DNA of 64,000 nucleotides, from assembly GCF_040939455.1 (NCBI RefSeq), contig NC_134108.1, positions 52,575,501-52,639,500 of the forward strand, in the 5' to 3' direction. The notes under the pieces were generated by a model. That model was not told where the DNA came from and searched no databases. It saw only the letters and a program-made list of their open reading frames with translations. A program made the translations under genes and the position numbers. The DNA is from Microcebus murinus. Its lineage: Eukaryota; Chordata; Mammalia; Primates; Cheirogaleidae. How positions within the stretch are numbered: position 1 is the stretch's first letter; each line of letters begins with the position of its first letter. Positions 1 to 10,963 of this stretch are shown one piece after another.

Positions 1-62
1 GTTGCAATTAGCTATGACGAGGCCACTGTACTCTAGCCTGGGAGACAGAGAGATCCTGTCTC
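1..62 (+). mobile_element. 3' end of an Alu-type SINE, cut by the window edge
   Basis: The window opens inside the right monomer of an Alu-like SINE: the stretch CACTGTACTCTAGCCTGGGA is followed by AGAGATCCTGTCTCA, the usual last bases before the A-rich tail. The tail has expanded into the purine microsatellite that follows. Only the last ~60 bases are present, so subfamily and start cannot be judged. Confidence 0.8.
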
Positions 63-242
63 AGAAAAGAAAAGAGAGAAGAGAAGAGAAGAGAAGAGAA
101 GAGAAGAGAAGAGAAGAGAAGAGAAGAGAAGAGAAGAGAAGAGGAAAAGAAAAGAGAAAAGAAAAGAAAAGAAAAGAAAGAAAAGAGAAAAGAAAAGAAA
201 AGAAAAGAAAAGAAAAGAAAAGAAAAGAAAAGAAAAGAAAAG

Positions 243-273
<31 letters not shown>

Positions 274-290
274 GAGAAAAGAGAAAAGAG
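63..290 (+). repeat. 228-bp uninterrupted purine microsatellite (GAGAA)n then (AAAAG)n
   Basis: Every base from 63 to 290 is A or G. The first part is a pentamer array of GAGAA type (about 73-143) and the second part is AAAAG type (about 144-290) with minor interruptions. It sits where the poly(A) tail of the preceding Alu should be, so it most likely arose by expansion of that tail. The lysine/glutamate-rich or phenylalanine-rich open frames across it are composition artefacts. Confidence 0.97.
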
Positions 291-815
291 CAAAGGTGAT
301 GGCAACAGTTTTGTGGGACGGTCAAGACATTTTGCTTGTTGCCTCTCTGGAGGGTCAAAGAACAATAACAGCTGCTTATTATGAGAGTGTTTTGAGACAG
401 CTAATCAACTCGTTAGTAGAAAAACACCCAGGAAAGCTTCACCAGAGAGTCCTTCTCTACCATGGCAATGCTCTTGCTCATTCTTCTCATCAAAGGCAAT
501 TTTGTGAGAATTTCAATGGAAAATCATTAGACATCCACCTTAAAGTCCTGATTTGGGTCCTTCTGACTTCTTTTATTTCCTAATCTTTAAAAAAAATCTT
601 TAAAGTGCTCCAATTTTTCTTCAGTTCATAATGTAAAAAAATACTGCATTGACATCATCAAATTCCCAGGGCTCTCAGTTCTTTAGGGTTGAACCAAATG
701 GCGGGTATCATTGCTTACAAAAGTGTCTTGAGCTTGATGCAGCTTATGTTGAGAAACAAAGTTTTAATTTTTTAATTTTATCTTTTAAACTTTTTGAAGT
801 CCCCTCATATGAATA
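286..815 (+). pseudogene. Tc1/mariner-family transposase remnant (dead)
   Basis: Translation from about 290 gives a recognisable mariner transposase segment: a KVMAT start of the catalytic region, then LEGQRTITAAYYESVL, then HPGKL, then a block equivalent to the family's HxDNA-PAHSS motif. The second catalytic aspartate of the DD34D triad is replaced: codon 464-466 is GGC (Gly) where GAC is expected. After a frameshift near 520 the reading continues in another frame with the HPP-SPDLGPSDFF signature; it contains a TAA at 541-543 and the third catalytic Asp survives at 565-567. A C-terminal ELDAAYVEKQSF-like stretch and a TIR-like TTTTTGAAGTCCCCTC follow to about 812. The 5' part of the gene is missing. 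It is a multiply broken fossil with no expected function. Exact mariner subfamily is not determined. Confidence 0.85.
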
Positions 816-1044
816 ATCAATTTCTGCAGACCAGCTTGTAGAGGTAAGGAAAAAGGTCTTGGGAAGGAAGTGGAATGAGTTGAGCTCTGAGTGTTAAGTA
901 GGGTTTGAGCATGTGGAGAAGGAAGTTAAGAGCATTCCTGGTATGGGGGACCTGCCTATGCAAAACATGACCTTGCAAAGATCATTGCATGGTGAGTTTG
1001 TCTCTTCTCACAGTGGAGAGCATACTTTGAGAGGTGATAAAGTT

Positions 1045-1260
1045 TCATGATGAAGAACTGGAGCTGTAGAGTCCCAGAGGCCTGGATTTTAATCCAGGTT
1101 TCACCGTGTACTATCTATATGGTCCAGGGCAATTCCTTTGTCTCTTTTGCCTTCATTTTCTCATCTGTAGCATGAAGTATTAAATGTAATAATTGATGTA
1201 AACACACAATGAACTTTAGTTATCATAGCACTAAAGGTACTAATAATGTGCAGCATTGAG
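1045..1260 (+). repeat. MIR SINE fragment
   Basis: The stretch has the MIR order: a core with a 'GGAGTC…CCTGGATTTTAATCC'-like tRNA-derived/core junction, a 'CTATCTATATGGTCCAGGGCAA' segment matching the 'tagctgtgtgaccttgggcaa' consensus, then 'TCTTTTGCCTTCATTTTCTCATCTGTA' and a trailing 'AATGTAATAAT'. It is heavily diverged, as expected of this ancient mammalian SINE. Confidence 0.75.
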
Positions 1261-2036
1261 TAAGAATAAAGGGTACAGGTGTTCCTAGTTCATATCTCAG
1301 AGCATCTTACCTCTCAAGGATATGACATGATTCCAAAGCAGTCTTATCCTCACCACCCAGCTCCCCGTGCTAAAGCATAAGATCATTCTACTTTTTGCTC
1401 TCATTTAACAGGAAAGAAAACTGAAGAATGATTTGGTGAGTGAACCACTTATCCTTCCTACAGAACCTAAATTGCACACACACACAAAAACTAATAGGAT
1501 ACGAAAATAAATCAACTTCTTAATTATCCTAAACTGTCATTTACTTTCTGTCTTAGACTGCAAGTTTTGCATATTTGTTGTGCATGAGTTGAATTTTGTT
1601 TAAATAAGGTTGGCTATTTCTATAAAAATTCACCTCTCGTTTGTGTCCCCAATCCTAAATTAGAAATAAATGAATACAGTTGGAATTACAGCTCATTCAC
1701 GGGGATTTGAGTCTTACCCTGAGGGCCACCAGCAAAATGTGTCATGTATGTGAAAGCTTTCTCTCATGTGTGCGTTGGACAAAAAGAAAAATGAAATAAT
1801 CAATTTAGGGCTCAGTGGGGAGGGCTAGTGTTGGAGAAGTGAGAGAGGCAAGTGTATGTTGCTGTGAGGTTGCTCAGTGTCTCTATTTTGAGGTGGAAGA
1901 ATGGAGTACCACAAGCAGTCTTCATTGCCATGGTGAATGGTACATGTATACAGGCTAGTAAATAATCATGGTTCCACTTTTCTTTCCCCAATGGACTAAG
2001 TGTGGCAAGAGGAATGTCATTTGGAATCATTGAGTT
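1261..2036. other. Intergenic DNA, nothing recognised
   Basis: AT-rich unique-looking sequence. There is a short (CA)n run near 1478. No open frame resembling a known protein and no confident repeat were seen. Confidence 0.6.
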
Positions 2037-2580
2037 AGATTTATTAGTTTTCTATGGCTGCAGGAAAATTCTTGGTTGAAACAATGCAAATTTATCCTTT
2101 TACAGTTTTGTGGAATAAAAGTCCAACAAGGGTCTCATGGAGCTAAAATCCAGGGGTTGGCAAGGCTGCATTCCTTCTTGAAGGCTCTAGAGGAGAATCT
2201 GTTTCCTTGACTTTTCCAGCTTCCAGAGACTGCCCTCATTCCTTGGCGCCAGGTCTTCTGACTCTGTCCAAAGCTGGCAACAGCAAGTTGAGTCATTCTC
2301 ATGTCACATCCCTCTGACCTACTTTACTGCCTCCCTCTTCCATTTTTTTTTTTTTTTTTATACACATCCAGGAAGAGAAATCCCTCTTCCATTTTTAAGG
2401 GCTCCTGTAGTAACATTGTGCTTACATGAATAATCTAGAATAATCTCCCTATTTTAAGGTCAGCATATCAGCAATTTTAATTCCATCTGCAACCTTAATT
2501 CTTCTTTGCCATGTAAAGTAACAAGTTTTAGGGATTAGTTCGTGGACATCTTTGGGGACTCATGATTTTGCCTAGACAGT
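2037..2580 (+). repeat. Ancient interspersed repeat, class uncertain, interrupted by a micro-insertion
   Basis: The sequence follows a familiar mammalian repeat consensus: TTAGTTTTCTATGGCTGC at the left, then 'AAAGTCCAACAAGGGTCTCATGG', 'GGCAAGGCTGCATTCCTTCTTGAAGGCTCTAG', 'CCTTAATTC-TTTGCCATGTAA' and 'GTGGACATCTTTGGGG-CTCATGATT' at the right. I recognise the family pattern but cannot assign it safely to a named LTR or DNA transposon from memory. A small poly(T)-bearing insertion interrupts it at 2348-2380. Confidence 0.6.
2332..2396 (-). mobile_element. Micro-retroposon: 33-bp insert flanked by 16-bp target duplication
   Basis: TCCCTCTTCCATTTTT occurs at 2332-2347 and again, identically, at 2381-2396. 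Between the copies lie a run of T (continuing to 2359) and about 21 bases ending at 2380. Read on the minus strand this is a short body followed by poly(A), with a perfect duplication on both sides: the signature of an extremely 5'-truncated, L1-mediated retrotransposition. The source RNA cannot be identified from so few bases. Confidence 0.75.
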
Positions 2581-5500
2581 GGTGCCAAAAGACATTCCCA
2601 AAACCATTTTATTCAACAGATATGATGCATTGAGCAGTTAAGTTATAAGACTCTCTTTTGCCTAAAAATACCTAGTAAAAATTGTTAAGCCTACCAGAAA
2701 TGGACACCTTGGTGGTTAGTATGAATTGTTACATTTAATCCTTCATGTTATCTGGAATAGCAGCTCTGCCTACTAACTTGGAGAGAGGCAAAGAAGACAA
2801 AAACAGTCAATGTGATATGCGCTATGCTTTTCTTCTGCCATCCAGCCTTATGTTCTTTGTCTTTATCATGTGTACTAAGGGCTTCTCCCACCAAAAGGAC
2901 CATCAGCCCACACTTGAGAAATACTGAGAGCTTAAGTACCAAGTTCTGATGAGCTCTGCCATATCCACTAGCAATCTCCTTACTGCAGCTAAAGTGGGCT
3001 CATAATGACCCCAGCTTTATCCTTTGTTGGCTTCTCCTCTTTTCTAGGTATTAAACTTTCATTTCCAAAATGCCTCAGGATAACAGAACCCAAACTCTGA
3101 CCTGATTTAAAGAAAAGAGATACACCCAGGCATACTTTTAAAATTCAAGTCATGACTCAGTCTATCCAGGTGACCTGAGATCTTCAGAAAAGGAGTAGCT
3201 CCCTCCCTCCGCCACAAAAGAAACAGATATTAGAGATATTTTAAGAAAGAGAAATTCAATTATAAAATTACAAAATATAATACATTAAAAGTCCTGAGAG
3301 AACTTGAATGATTTTTCTTCATTCATTCCTCTTTTGTACCAGAGGAAGGACCAAATCACTTACATCAAAGAAAATTGTCATGTTTTGTTTTTAAGATTTT
3401 TCATTCCATCAGAGGATAAACTCCACAAATTTTCTTGGCAATTCATTCCAAAGTTTAATAATTCTTCTGTCTATGATGTATTCTGATTTAAACTAGTTTG
3501 AATGCACATACTCTTTTATTCTTAGTAGAAGTGTAGAAAAATCTGGTTTTAAACTTTATTCAGAGGATGTTTAGATATCTGAGGACCTTTATCACTATTT
3601 ATCTTTGCTAGGTTTGCCAGATCTAAATTTAGAGAATATGGTACATATTTTGACAAGATTTGTGCTAACAGTAATGCCCTATTGGTGTCTAATCTGGACT
3701 CAGATAGTAGGTGTGTGGCGCATGTGCGTTGAGTGTGCGTGTGTGTGAGTATGTGTGCGCTGTTCTTTTAAAAACAGAATTACCACAGAACCCCGTCCAT
3801 ATGGGATATATGGAATCCCTGCCAAATTCCCTTTTTTTCCAAATCAAATAATCCCAGTCCCATTTACTTTTGTTTTGAAAGTTCAAATTTATAATCATCA
3901 AAATGAACCATTAAAGGAAGCAAGAACCACATGGACACTCATAGATAGCTGGGCATCTAGAGTGATTTAGAGTCAAGCTTTCCTAGAAACAGGAGAACAA
4001 ATAAATGAGTTTTTGTTTATTTCCTTCTAGCATTACAACTCTGCAAGACAGAACCAAATATACCAACAGACATTTGAATACCCAGTAGATTCGTAGCACT
4101 GTGGACCAGACAAGTAATGAATTTTGTGACTTGCTTGAAACGTGCAGAGATAGGACCTATCTCAGGGGTGTCAGTGGTGTCATTGACTGACAATTTATGA
4201 GCTTCCCATTAACCCAGGTGGACTTCAAAGGTGGACTTTTGGTGATTTTTCTCCCTAATGAAGTCTTGAAAATACTCAGATATGATTGACAGAAGATAGT
4301 CATCATTCAAATATAAGCTTCTGTCCCCTTATAGGCATGCTGCCTATAATGCCCTTTAAATATTTTTTATAAATCCTGTAATTATTTTATGAAAAGCCCA
4401 ATTATATTGCATTGCTTATGTATTAAAAGCATTAATTTATTAACCATAAATATTTAAAATATACTACACTTTTTATAGCCTTGTCATTAAATTGGGCAAT
4501 GGCCTGGGTCCTCTCCCAACTTCTAGGAGGCTCGATACATATAAAATCCCATCTTGGCTCTGAGCCTTTCACTAAGCACCCACAAGCTCCCACTGGCACA
4601 ATGCCAGTGTCCTAAAAAAGCAGGATCTGCCTTTATTGGCCTGATGCTTTGATGGCCTTTGATCAGGCCATTGTACCAGAGCAGCCAAGATGTAAAGCAA
4701 GATGTGGCCTTTCAGTAACCTTCCTTTCTTGTGTGAGAGTAAGACAAGTTAATTGGGCTTGACAGTACAGATGACCCTTTCAAGTCCGGTAAAATGAGAC
4801 TGTTGTGCTTATCACAGGTAGATAACCATTAATATTGCTTGTACTGTCTTTGGGAAGAGAAAGGGGTTTGTTTGTTTTAAATGTTTTTCAAGGAAGGCAA
4901 CAAAGATTCCCAGGAAGGGTTGCCTGCCCAGCTCCATCTAAGGAGACAATAGGGCCATTTGAAGGGTTCAAGACACATTGAAAGGTAGAGGACACACTTC
5001 CATTGATAAATTATTATTATTGATAACCCCTTCTTTGTTCTTTATTTCACATAATTGTCTAAGTTCAGCCTTCAGGACCTAGTGGACTCACTTTAGACTT
5101 GTCTTTAGAAAGCTACCTCTGAAAAGTGAGTCTTTTTGTGTTTTAGCAGCAATGGACTGTCCCAGGCAATCTGAGCTGATATTGTTTATACTTCACTCAG
5201 CAATTTGTTTTCCTTACAATATATTATCACGATGTATTTTTCCCCTTTGTATTAGTTTGATTCTTTTTATGATCAATACCAGTGACCATGCATGTGCTCC
5301 CCGAGGGAGAGGGAGATCTCTCCCATAGAAGGATCATTTACTCTTCTCATTAGGCAGAATTTCCAAGGTTGCAAGATGGCACCATCGTCTTCTCTGTACA
5401 ACAACAAAAATATTATAGGCTGCTCTCTAGGAGTCAAAGGCCCTTTCGAGTCATGACTACCTCAAATGTAACTGACTATTCTGTTTTCACCAGTGTTGGT

Positions 5501-5890
5501 CCTGTTCCAGTCTCAGCAGTTCAGAATCTAATTGAGAAAGAAAGGGTGAAAGGGAGGAAGATAGTGGGATGATATGGAGTTCTTAGGCAGCCTGCAGTGG
5601 GTTTCTGCTCCCTGTGAACACAGCCCTGGAGTTAAGGACATGCTCTATGGATTGATGTCATGTGTCTCATGTCAGTAAGTGGAGATTTCCAAATGACTCT
5701 AAGATTTGCCAGTAAAATAAGAAATCTAAGTTTTGTTGCCTAGCACTAATGGAATTTCATCATTAATAGTGTTGGCAGGGCTTCAGAAAAAGAGGTTTGT
5801 CCATTTATCATACTAGGCTTTGTCAATCAGCAGCATTTTCTTTTGCAGAACAACTTAACATGAATATCAAATGCCAGGCAACATAGTAAT
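2581..5890. other. Intergenic DNA without recognised genes
   Basis: Mostly AT-rich single-copy-looking sequence. It contains a degenerate TG-rich patch at 3709-3762 (alternating GTGTG/GCGC). Short open frames here (60-71 codons) match nothing I know and lack coding character. Confidence 0.55.
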
Positions 5891-6300
5891 GCTATTTTTG
5901 GAAATATTTCTTAAGAAAATAATTCAAGAGGAAAAAATTATATTATTGGAGAGTTTCTCTAAACAAAAAGATTTGCTTAGAGCAGCATTATACTACCCAA
6001 AACTGGAAAGAATCTAAATTTTCAATAGTAGAGAATAACTGAATAATGAAATACCAATGCTGTGGAATATTAAGCAACCATGAAAATAATAAGTGTGATG
6101 GGTGGACATGGAAAAATATTTATGAAACATAAAGAGAAAAATAATTTTTAATTCAATCTACATAAAATACTATTATTATGAAATAATTATATAAATTGAA
6201 AGGGACTATAAATACATATAAAATGCATTTTAAAGGGGTTTTTGTCTTTTTATAAGTTCTGATATAATACTGCAAAACTTATTTAATGAAAAATAATTTG
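5890..6300 (+). repeat. Old L1M 3'-region fragment
   Basis: The run 'AGCATTATACTACCCAAAAC-TGGAAA', 'CAATGCTGTGGAATATTAAGCAACCATGAAAA' and 'TAAATTGAAAGGGACTATAAATACATATAAAATGC' follows the 3' untranslated part of old mammalian L1 elements in sense orientation (compare 'tggaatactatgcagccattaaaa'). It is diverged and truncated. Confidence 0.75.
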
Positions 6301-7780
6301 TAATAAAATTAGTTCATATTTAGTGAATGAGTGATTGTTGGCAGGGGTACATTTTCTTATATTATCATAGATAAGGGGATATTAGGAGATTTGTTTAGGC
6401 ACCAAACTTATTCCTGAGAAATTCTTTTGCCACCAAAGGTATTAAGTATGGTGTACTTGATATATTTGAAAAGATCAGGATGTTAAATTCCAAGTCTTCC
6501 CTTCTTGACATAATCAGTGGATAAAATCTTTTTTCATCATCTAAAAGACAAAAACCAGAATTACCATGTGCAGTTTTAGAAAAATAGTAAAAGTGTGTTA
6601 TATAGTTAAACAGAACCAATTTGCACTCATTTTGAAAATTAGTTCAAGAGCTTTTAATATTGTTTCAACTTTAATAAACTAAATAAACTAAGAAAAATCT
6701 GAGTAGAGCATAATATTATCAGTAAAGCAAAAATTAGTTTTTTAAAGTTCTGCATGTGACAAATGTGCTTGGATGAATACACTTGTTTACTTCTTTGTTG
6801 TTTATGATAGTCTGTCCCTTGATATCATAAGCTCCTTTGAGGATAAATAATTTTCTTTTCCACCATTTATATATACTCCCCCATAGCTCCAGCACCTAGC
6901 CCAAATTGGTGCTTAATAAATATTTGCTTAAATAAGTAACAAATGAACAAGCCAAATTTCAAACAAATCTTTTTCCCCATTTAATTTCTATATATGTTAT
7001 ATTAGACTATGTTTAATAAAATAACATTACCATCTTCCATAGAAAGCCAAAAAGAATTCAACATTTTTTAATAGAGCCAATTCTACCACATGCAGAGCCA
7101 GGGAGGACCTCTACTTTTACATTTTATATACTTCTGACTTGTTTTAATTTTTATTATAAAAAAATACATTATTTCTATAATTTTTAAAAATAAGATTTAA
7201 AAAAAGACTGAAAATGTTTTGGTATGAACATTCACAGTGTAGGAATTTACTGTTCCCAAAAGGGTGGGGACCAAAGGAAGTTTCAAAGGTGCCGAAGCAC
7301 AGAAACTGTTTAATGTAAATGTTAAGATTCACGTAACTAGAACTTAGAAAAATGCTGTTGATCCAGATCGCCCCAGTCCATTGCTAAAGCAATTTAAAAG
7401 ATCCATGTTTTCTTCCTCCTTTAAAGCAACAGATAATTTTTACTAGTCTGTGGAGGTCAGGTTGGGGGAATCATGGTGTTTTGCACTGCCTAAGTATGAG
7501 CATATCTTATAACTCCCTTTAGAAGAAGGGAGAAAAAAATGTAAAGAAGTGGGAGCTCTTTTTCCCCCAGCAATTTTATTTCAGGTTAGTAAGAGCTTAC
7601 GAGACAGTTTGCTGTCAAACTTTCCTAAGAGTCTCAAAGCTGTGGCTAAACAGTGAGGAGACTTGACTTCAAATTCAATTTATGGTGACTTGAAAATGAG
7701 CTAAATCTTCCCATACCTTATGAGTGGGTTGTGCAGAGTGATTAAAATGATTTTCTTTCAGAGGCTACAGAAAGAAGACG
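6301..7780. other. Intergenic AT-rich DNA
   Basis: No gene recognised. 6870-6935 ends in 'GGTGCTTAATAAATATTTGCTTAA', which resembles the 3' end of an L2-type LINE or MIR, but the fragment is too short to call confidently. Confidence 0.5.
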
Positions 7781-7784
7781 GAAA

Positions 7785-8065
7785 TAGGAGTATCTTTACA
7801 GTAAGTAGTCACACCCAACGCTACCCCAGCCAAGTGATCAAGGTTACCAGCAACAGCGGTAAGTCTTGCTGATAGCATGTGCCCTTGAGATGCTGTGATA
7901 AGAAGGGCACTTCACTTCTGGGGTCTTTCTCCCAAACACTCATAACTCTGGTCTAATCATGAGAAAAACATCAGACAAATGCCAATTGAAGAACATTCTA
8001 CAAAACACCTAACCAACTCTCCGCCAAACTGTCAAGCAAGTAGACACAAGTATGCAAGTTTTGAT
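7785..8065 (+). repeat. Ancient interspersed repeat, family not named
   Basis: The string of short blocks 'TGATCAAGGTTACCAGCAACAG-GGTAAGTC', 'GATAGCATGTGCCC', 'AAGGGCACTTCACTTCTGGGGTC', 'TCTAATCATGAGAAAAACATCAGACAAATGCC' and 'GAACATTCTACAAAACACCT' matches a mammalian repeat that I recall occurring many times per genome. This explains two exon-like AG/GT pairs here that otherwise look like a cryptic exon. Confidence 0.45.
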
Positions 8066-9189
8066 TGTCTGAGAAATATGCACTAGTCTTTGTGGATTAA
8101 TATCACTCAAAATGTTCTTTTGTGACATGCTCTTACAATAAATTTTGATAAAACAAAAAAGAGCTATATCTTGAAGATCAGAAGAGACCTTGGAAATATA
8201 CTCATCCAAACCCTTCATGAGTGAGGAAGGAGCTAAGAGAGCCAGAAGGCAAACTCCACACCCTCAAACTATGAAGATTCCCTATCACAAAATGCCAATT
8301 GAACAAAAAGACTCTATTTCTAAAGTATCTACCATTTTGCACGCCATCTACCCTTCCTTTGGATTGGTTAATTCCTAGGGAAGGATGAGACTCACAGCCA
8401 AAAATTAGGTATAATTGCCCAATATTTTCCAATGACTTAAAATTCAGCATAGCTGAATAAAATACTTTAAAAATCACTTATATTTCTTCATTCTTTGCTT
8501 TAAAGTTGCTATATAGCCTTGGAGTGTCAGAGCAGGTACATCTAGACTTCTACTGGCTCAAAGTTTGAGCAAGCTTTCAACTTATACCCAGGAGCATCTC
8601 AGAAAGAGAAAGTACTGACCACTACTTTTAGCTATGTCTGTCTGCCTCAGTGACCCACAAGGGGATGTCAGAAACAGTGCCAGCTTCAGGGAAAGAAGAT
8701 TCTCTTTTACTTTCACATCACTTTTTGGAGTTACTGAGGATGCCTGATGATATAACTAAAATGTCTTAAATGAGGCTACCTTGTAGGCAAGATTACTAGA
8801 TTTTTATAACAGCTCTGCTGAAGAGCCAAGTAAATCCATTCTAGAGACAAAAAAGCAGATTTCTTGATTTCCAATCCAGTACTCTGTAATTGTGGTAATT
8901 TGAAGTGTTGGAATAATTTCTTATTATTTAATTGAACATCTCAAGCAAATCATAAGTTCATCCAGACATTGTTAGATTTCATGAAAAAAAATGCACAATA
9001 TCAAACACTGGATTCAAAGATTGTCTGGATATGTTCACCATGAGCTACATTCAAAATATTAGAACTGCCCTGCCATCTAGCAAAGATGTGTTCTTTCTTA
9101 CTGAGAGTTTCTGTCTAAATTATTTTGGCCTGTGAAAGGGGATAATAGTGTTCTTAAATGTTATTCTAGAATATGACACCAACACAAAA
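8066..9189. other. Intergenic DNA, nothing recognised
   Basis: Unique-looking AT-rich sequence. The 60-90 codon frames near 8200-8480 overlap on opposite strands and match no family I know. Confidence 0.55.
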
Positions 9190-9191
9190 TA

Positions 9192-9483
9192 CAGTGGTCC
9201 CTCAATATCCATGGGGGAATCTAAAGTCTGCAGGTGCTCAAATCACTTATATAAAATAGCATAGTATTTGCATATAACCTACACACATCCGCCTGTATAT
9301 TTTAAATCATCTCCAAATTACTTGTAATACCTAATACAATGCAAATGCTATGTAAATAGCTGTTATACTGTATTTTTTTATTACTGTGTTGTTATTTTTT
9401 ATTGGGTTTTTTTCCCAAATATTTTCAACCGAGAGTTGGTTGAATCAGTGAGTGTGGAACCCATGGATATGGAGGGCTGACTG
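9192..9483 (+). mobile_element. Tigger-type (Tc1/mariner) nonautonomous DNA transposon
   Basis: The element starts CAGTGGTCCCTCAATATCCATGG and ends CCATGGATATGGAGGGCTGACTG, i.e. terminal inverted repeats of about 24 bp with a few mismatches. TA dinucleotides flank both ends (9190-9191 and 9484-9485), the target duplication of this superfamily. The interior ('TTTGCATATAACCTACACACATCC', 'ATACAATGCAAATGCTATGTAAATAG') follows a primate Tigger-derived MITE consensus. No transposase remnant is present. Confidence 0.9.
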
Positions 9484-10250
9484 TAACGTAGTAGATATTT
9501 TCACTGAGAAAAAAGCCCCTTCACTTTAACATGTTTCCACAACTCTAGGCCCTGAAAGGGAACAAGTAGCTACTTTGCGTTGGCTGACTCACCACAACTA
9601 TTTTAAAGTATAAGAAATAGTCATATTAACTAGATTCACTCAGAAATCAAGGGCCAGATACACCACGGAATCCACTATGATTATATGTCCTGTGCCTGAG
9701 CTTCTTAAATACAGGCAGTCAAGACAATCCAGGATGTAGAGGGTCAAAGAGTAACCTACTGTACTGCTGCCTACCTTCTCTGTTTGATGGCACATCTGTC
9801 CAGCAATTATTAGATAGATAGATATAGTTAGCTTCAAAAGAGAATAATGAGCTCGTTCTAGGTGGAAGAAAAAGATTGTCCTAAATTAGGTGATGAAAGT
9901 TATCTTAGAAAAGGATTTCATCAATAGACATTTCCTTTCAAAACTATCACAATATTTTATTTCTTGTAATATACTCCAGCCTTTTAAATAATAATTAACA
10001 TCATCAACTTTGCCACACAAAGAGAAATCATTGGTTGAGGAGAGCAATTTGGAAGCAGATATACAATTTCCTTTTAATGTGTATTTTCTATTTTTCCAGT
10101 TGTAAAAGTTGTAAAACTTTACAAGTTGTAAAACTTGTAAAAGTTGGGCATTATATACAGAAAAAATGACACCTGAACAGGTAGGCAGCCATAGTGTTCC
10201 ACATTCTAGGCCTGTGTGGTCCTGCAGAATGTTTTGTAATGAGGAAAACA
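9484..10250. other. Intergenic DNA with short GATA run and AGTTGTAAAA cluster
   Basis: A small TAGATAGATAGATA tract lies at 9809-9826. At 10098-10147 a short tandem and partly palindromic cluster of AGTTGTAAAA units is present. The open frames (65 and 121 codons, minus) show no family resemblance. Confidence 0.6.
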
Positions 10251-10254
10251 TACT

Positions 10255-10440
10255 GTATCCATGCTGTCCAATCTGGTAGCCACTAGCCAGACGCAGTTAC
10301 TGAGTTGTTGAAATGTGGCTATGTGATTGAGGAACTAATTTTATTTGTATTTGAATTACATTTACTAATAGCCATATCCATATGTGGCTAGTAGGTCCTC
10401 ATTGGCCAGTGTAGTTCTAGACAACGTGTTATATCCTCTC
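10255..10440 (+). mobile_element. hAT-Charlie-type MITE (MER3-like)
   Basis: 'ATGCTGTCCAATCTGGTAGCCACTAGCCA' at the left and 'CATATGTGGCTAGTAGG…GCCAGTGTAGTTCTAGACAA' at the right form degenerate terminal inverted repeats of the GTAGCCACTAGCCACATGTGGCTA kind. The middle ('AAATGTGGCTATGTGATTGAGGAACTAATTTTA') matches the same short hAT family. The MER3 assignment is from memory. Confidence 0.75.
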
Positions 10441-10489
10441 TGGAAGAAGTGAGAGGAATACGATGCCTGGATGAGGGTAAGAGCTAGTT

Positions 10490-10640
10490 TAGGTACAAAA
10501 TAATAAATGTGAAGTTTGGAGAGTATAAGGCTTTGTGCCAGTCATTTCACCATTCAATCTGTTCAACTGTAAAATGGGAGTTTTTGACCCATCTGAAAAT
10601 GATGTACGTACTTATATAAAAGCTTAAGAGTATTTTTCAG
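10490..10640 (+). repeat. MIR SINE fragment
   Basis: 'GGCTTTGTGCCAGTCATTTCACCATTCAATCTGTTCAACTGTAAAATGGGAG' follows the MIR core/3' consensus (…gcaagtcacttaacctctctgagcctcagtttcctcatctgtaaaatggg…). It is diverged and partial. Confidence 0.65.
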
Positions 10641-10759
10641 ATTTTTGTATGAAGCATATATTCCTGATCAACCAAGACTATATCTTTTTTTTTTTTTCAA
10701 CCCTCCTTTGTCTATCAGTTGCTCTATAATCTTGATGATTACTTGATGATGATTGATTT

Positions 10760-10963
10760 AAACTAACGTGCTTTTTTTTTACCAGGCATGGTGGCACATG
10801 CCTGTAGTCCCAGCTACTGGGGAGGCTGAGGCAGTAGGATTGCTTGAGCCCAGGAGTTTGAGGTTGCTATGAACTAGGCTGACGCCACGGCACTCACTCT
10901 AGCCTGGGCAACAAAGCAAGACTCTGTCTCAAAATAAATAAATAAACTAATGTGCTTTTTTTT
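10760..10963 (+). mobile_element. 5'-truncated lemur Alu (right monomer) with 20-bp target duplication
   Basis: The body at 10781-10933 begins ACCAGGCATGGTGGCACATG and continues through GAGGCTGAGGCAGTAGGATTGC, GCTGACGCCACGGCACTCAC and the GACTCTGTCTCA end, followed by an AAATAAATAAAT tail. The lemur-specific 'AGGCTGACGCCACGGCACTCACTCTAG' block is clear. Flanking copies of AAACTAAYGTGCTTTTTTTT at 10760-10779 and 10944-10963 (one mismatch) are the target-site duplication, so this right-monomer-only form integrated as such. Confidence 0.92.

Noticed and set aside
63..290. Lysine/glutamate-rich or phenylalanine-rich 'protein' frames
   Set aside because: These are translations of a pentamer microsatellite, where any frame lacking a stop stays open.
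63..290. CRISPR-like regular repeat
   Set aside because: Tandem pentamers without spacers in a primate genome; not a CRISPR array.
7752..7861. Exon-like segment with TTTCTTTCAG acceptor and GTAAGT donors
   Set aside because: Much of it belongs to an ancient interspersed repeat, no coding frame is preserved, and there is no partner exon. A noncoding transcript cannot be excluded but is unsupported.
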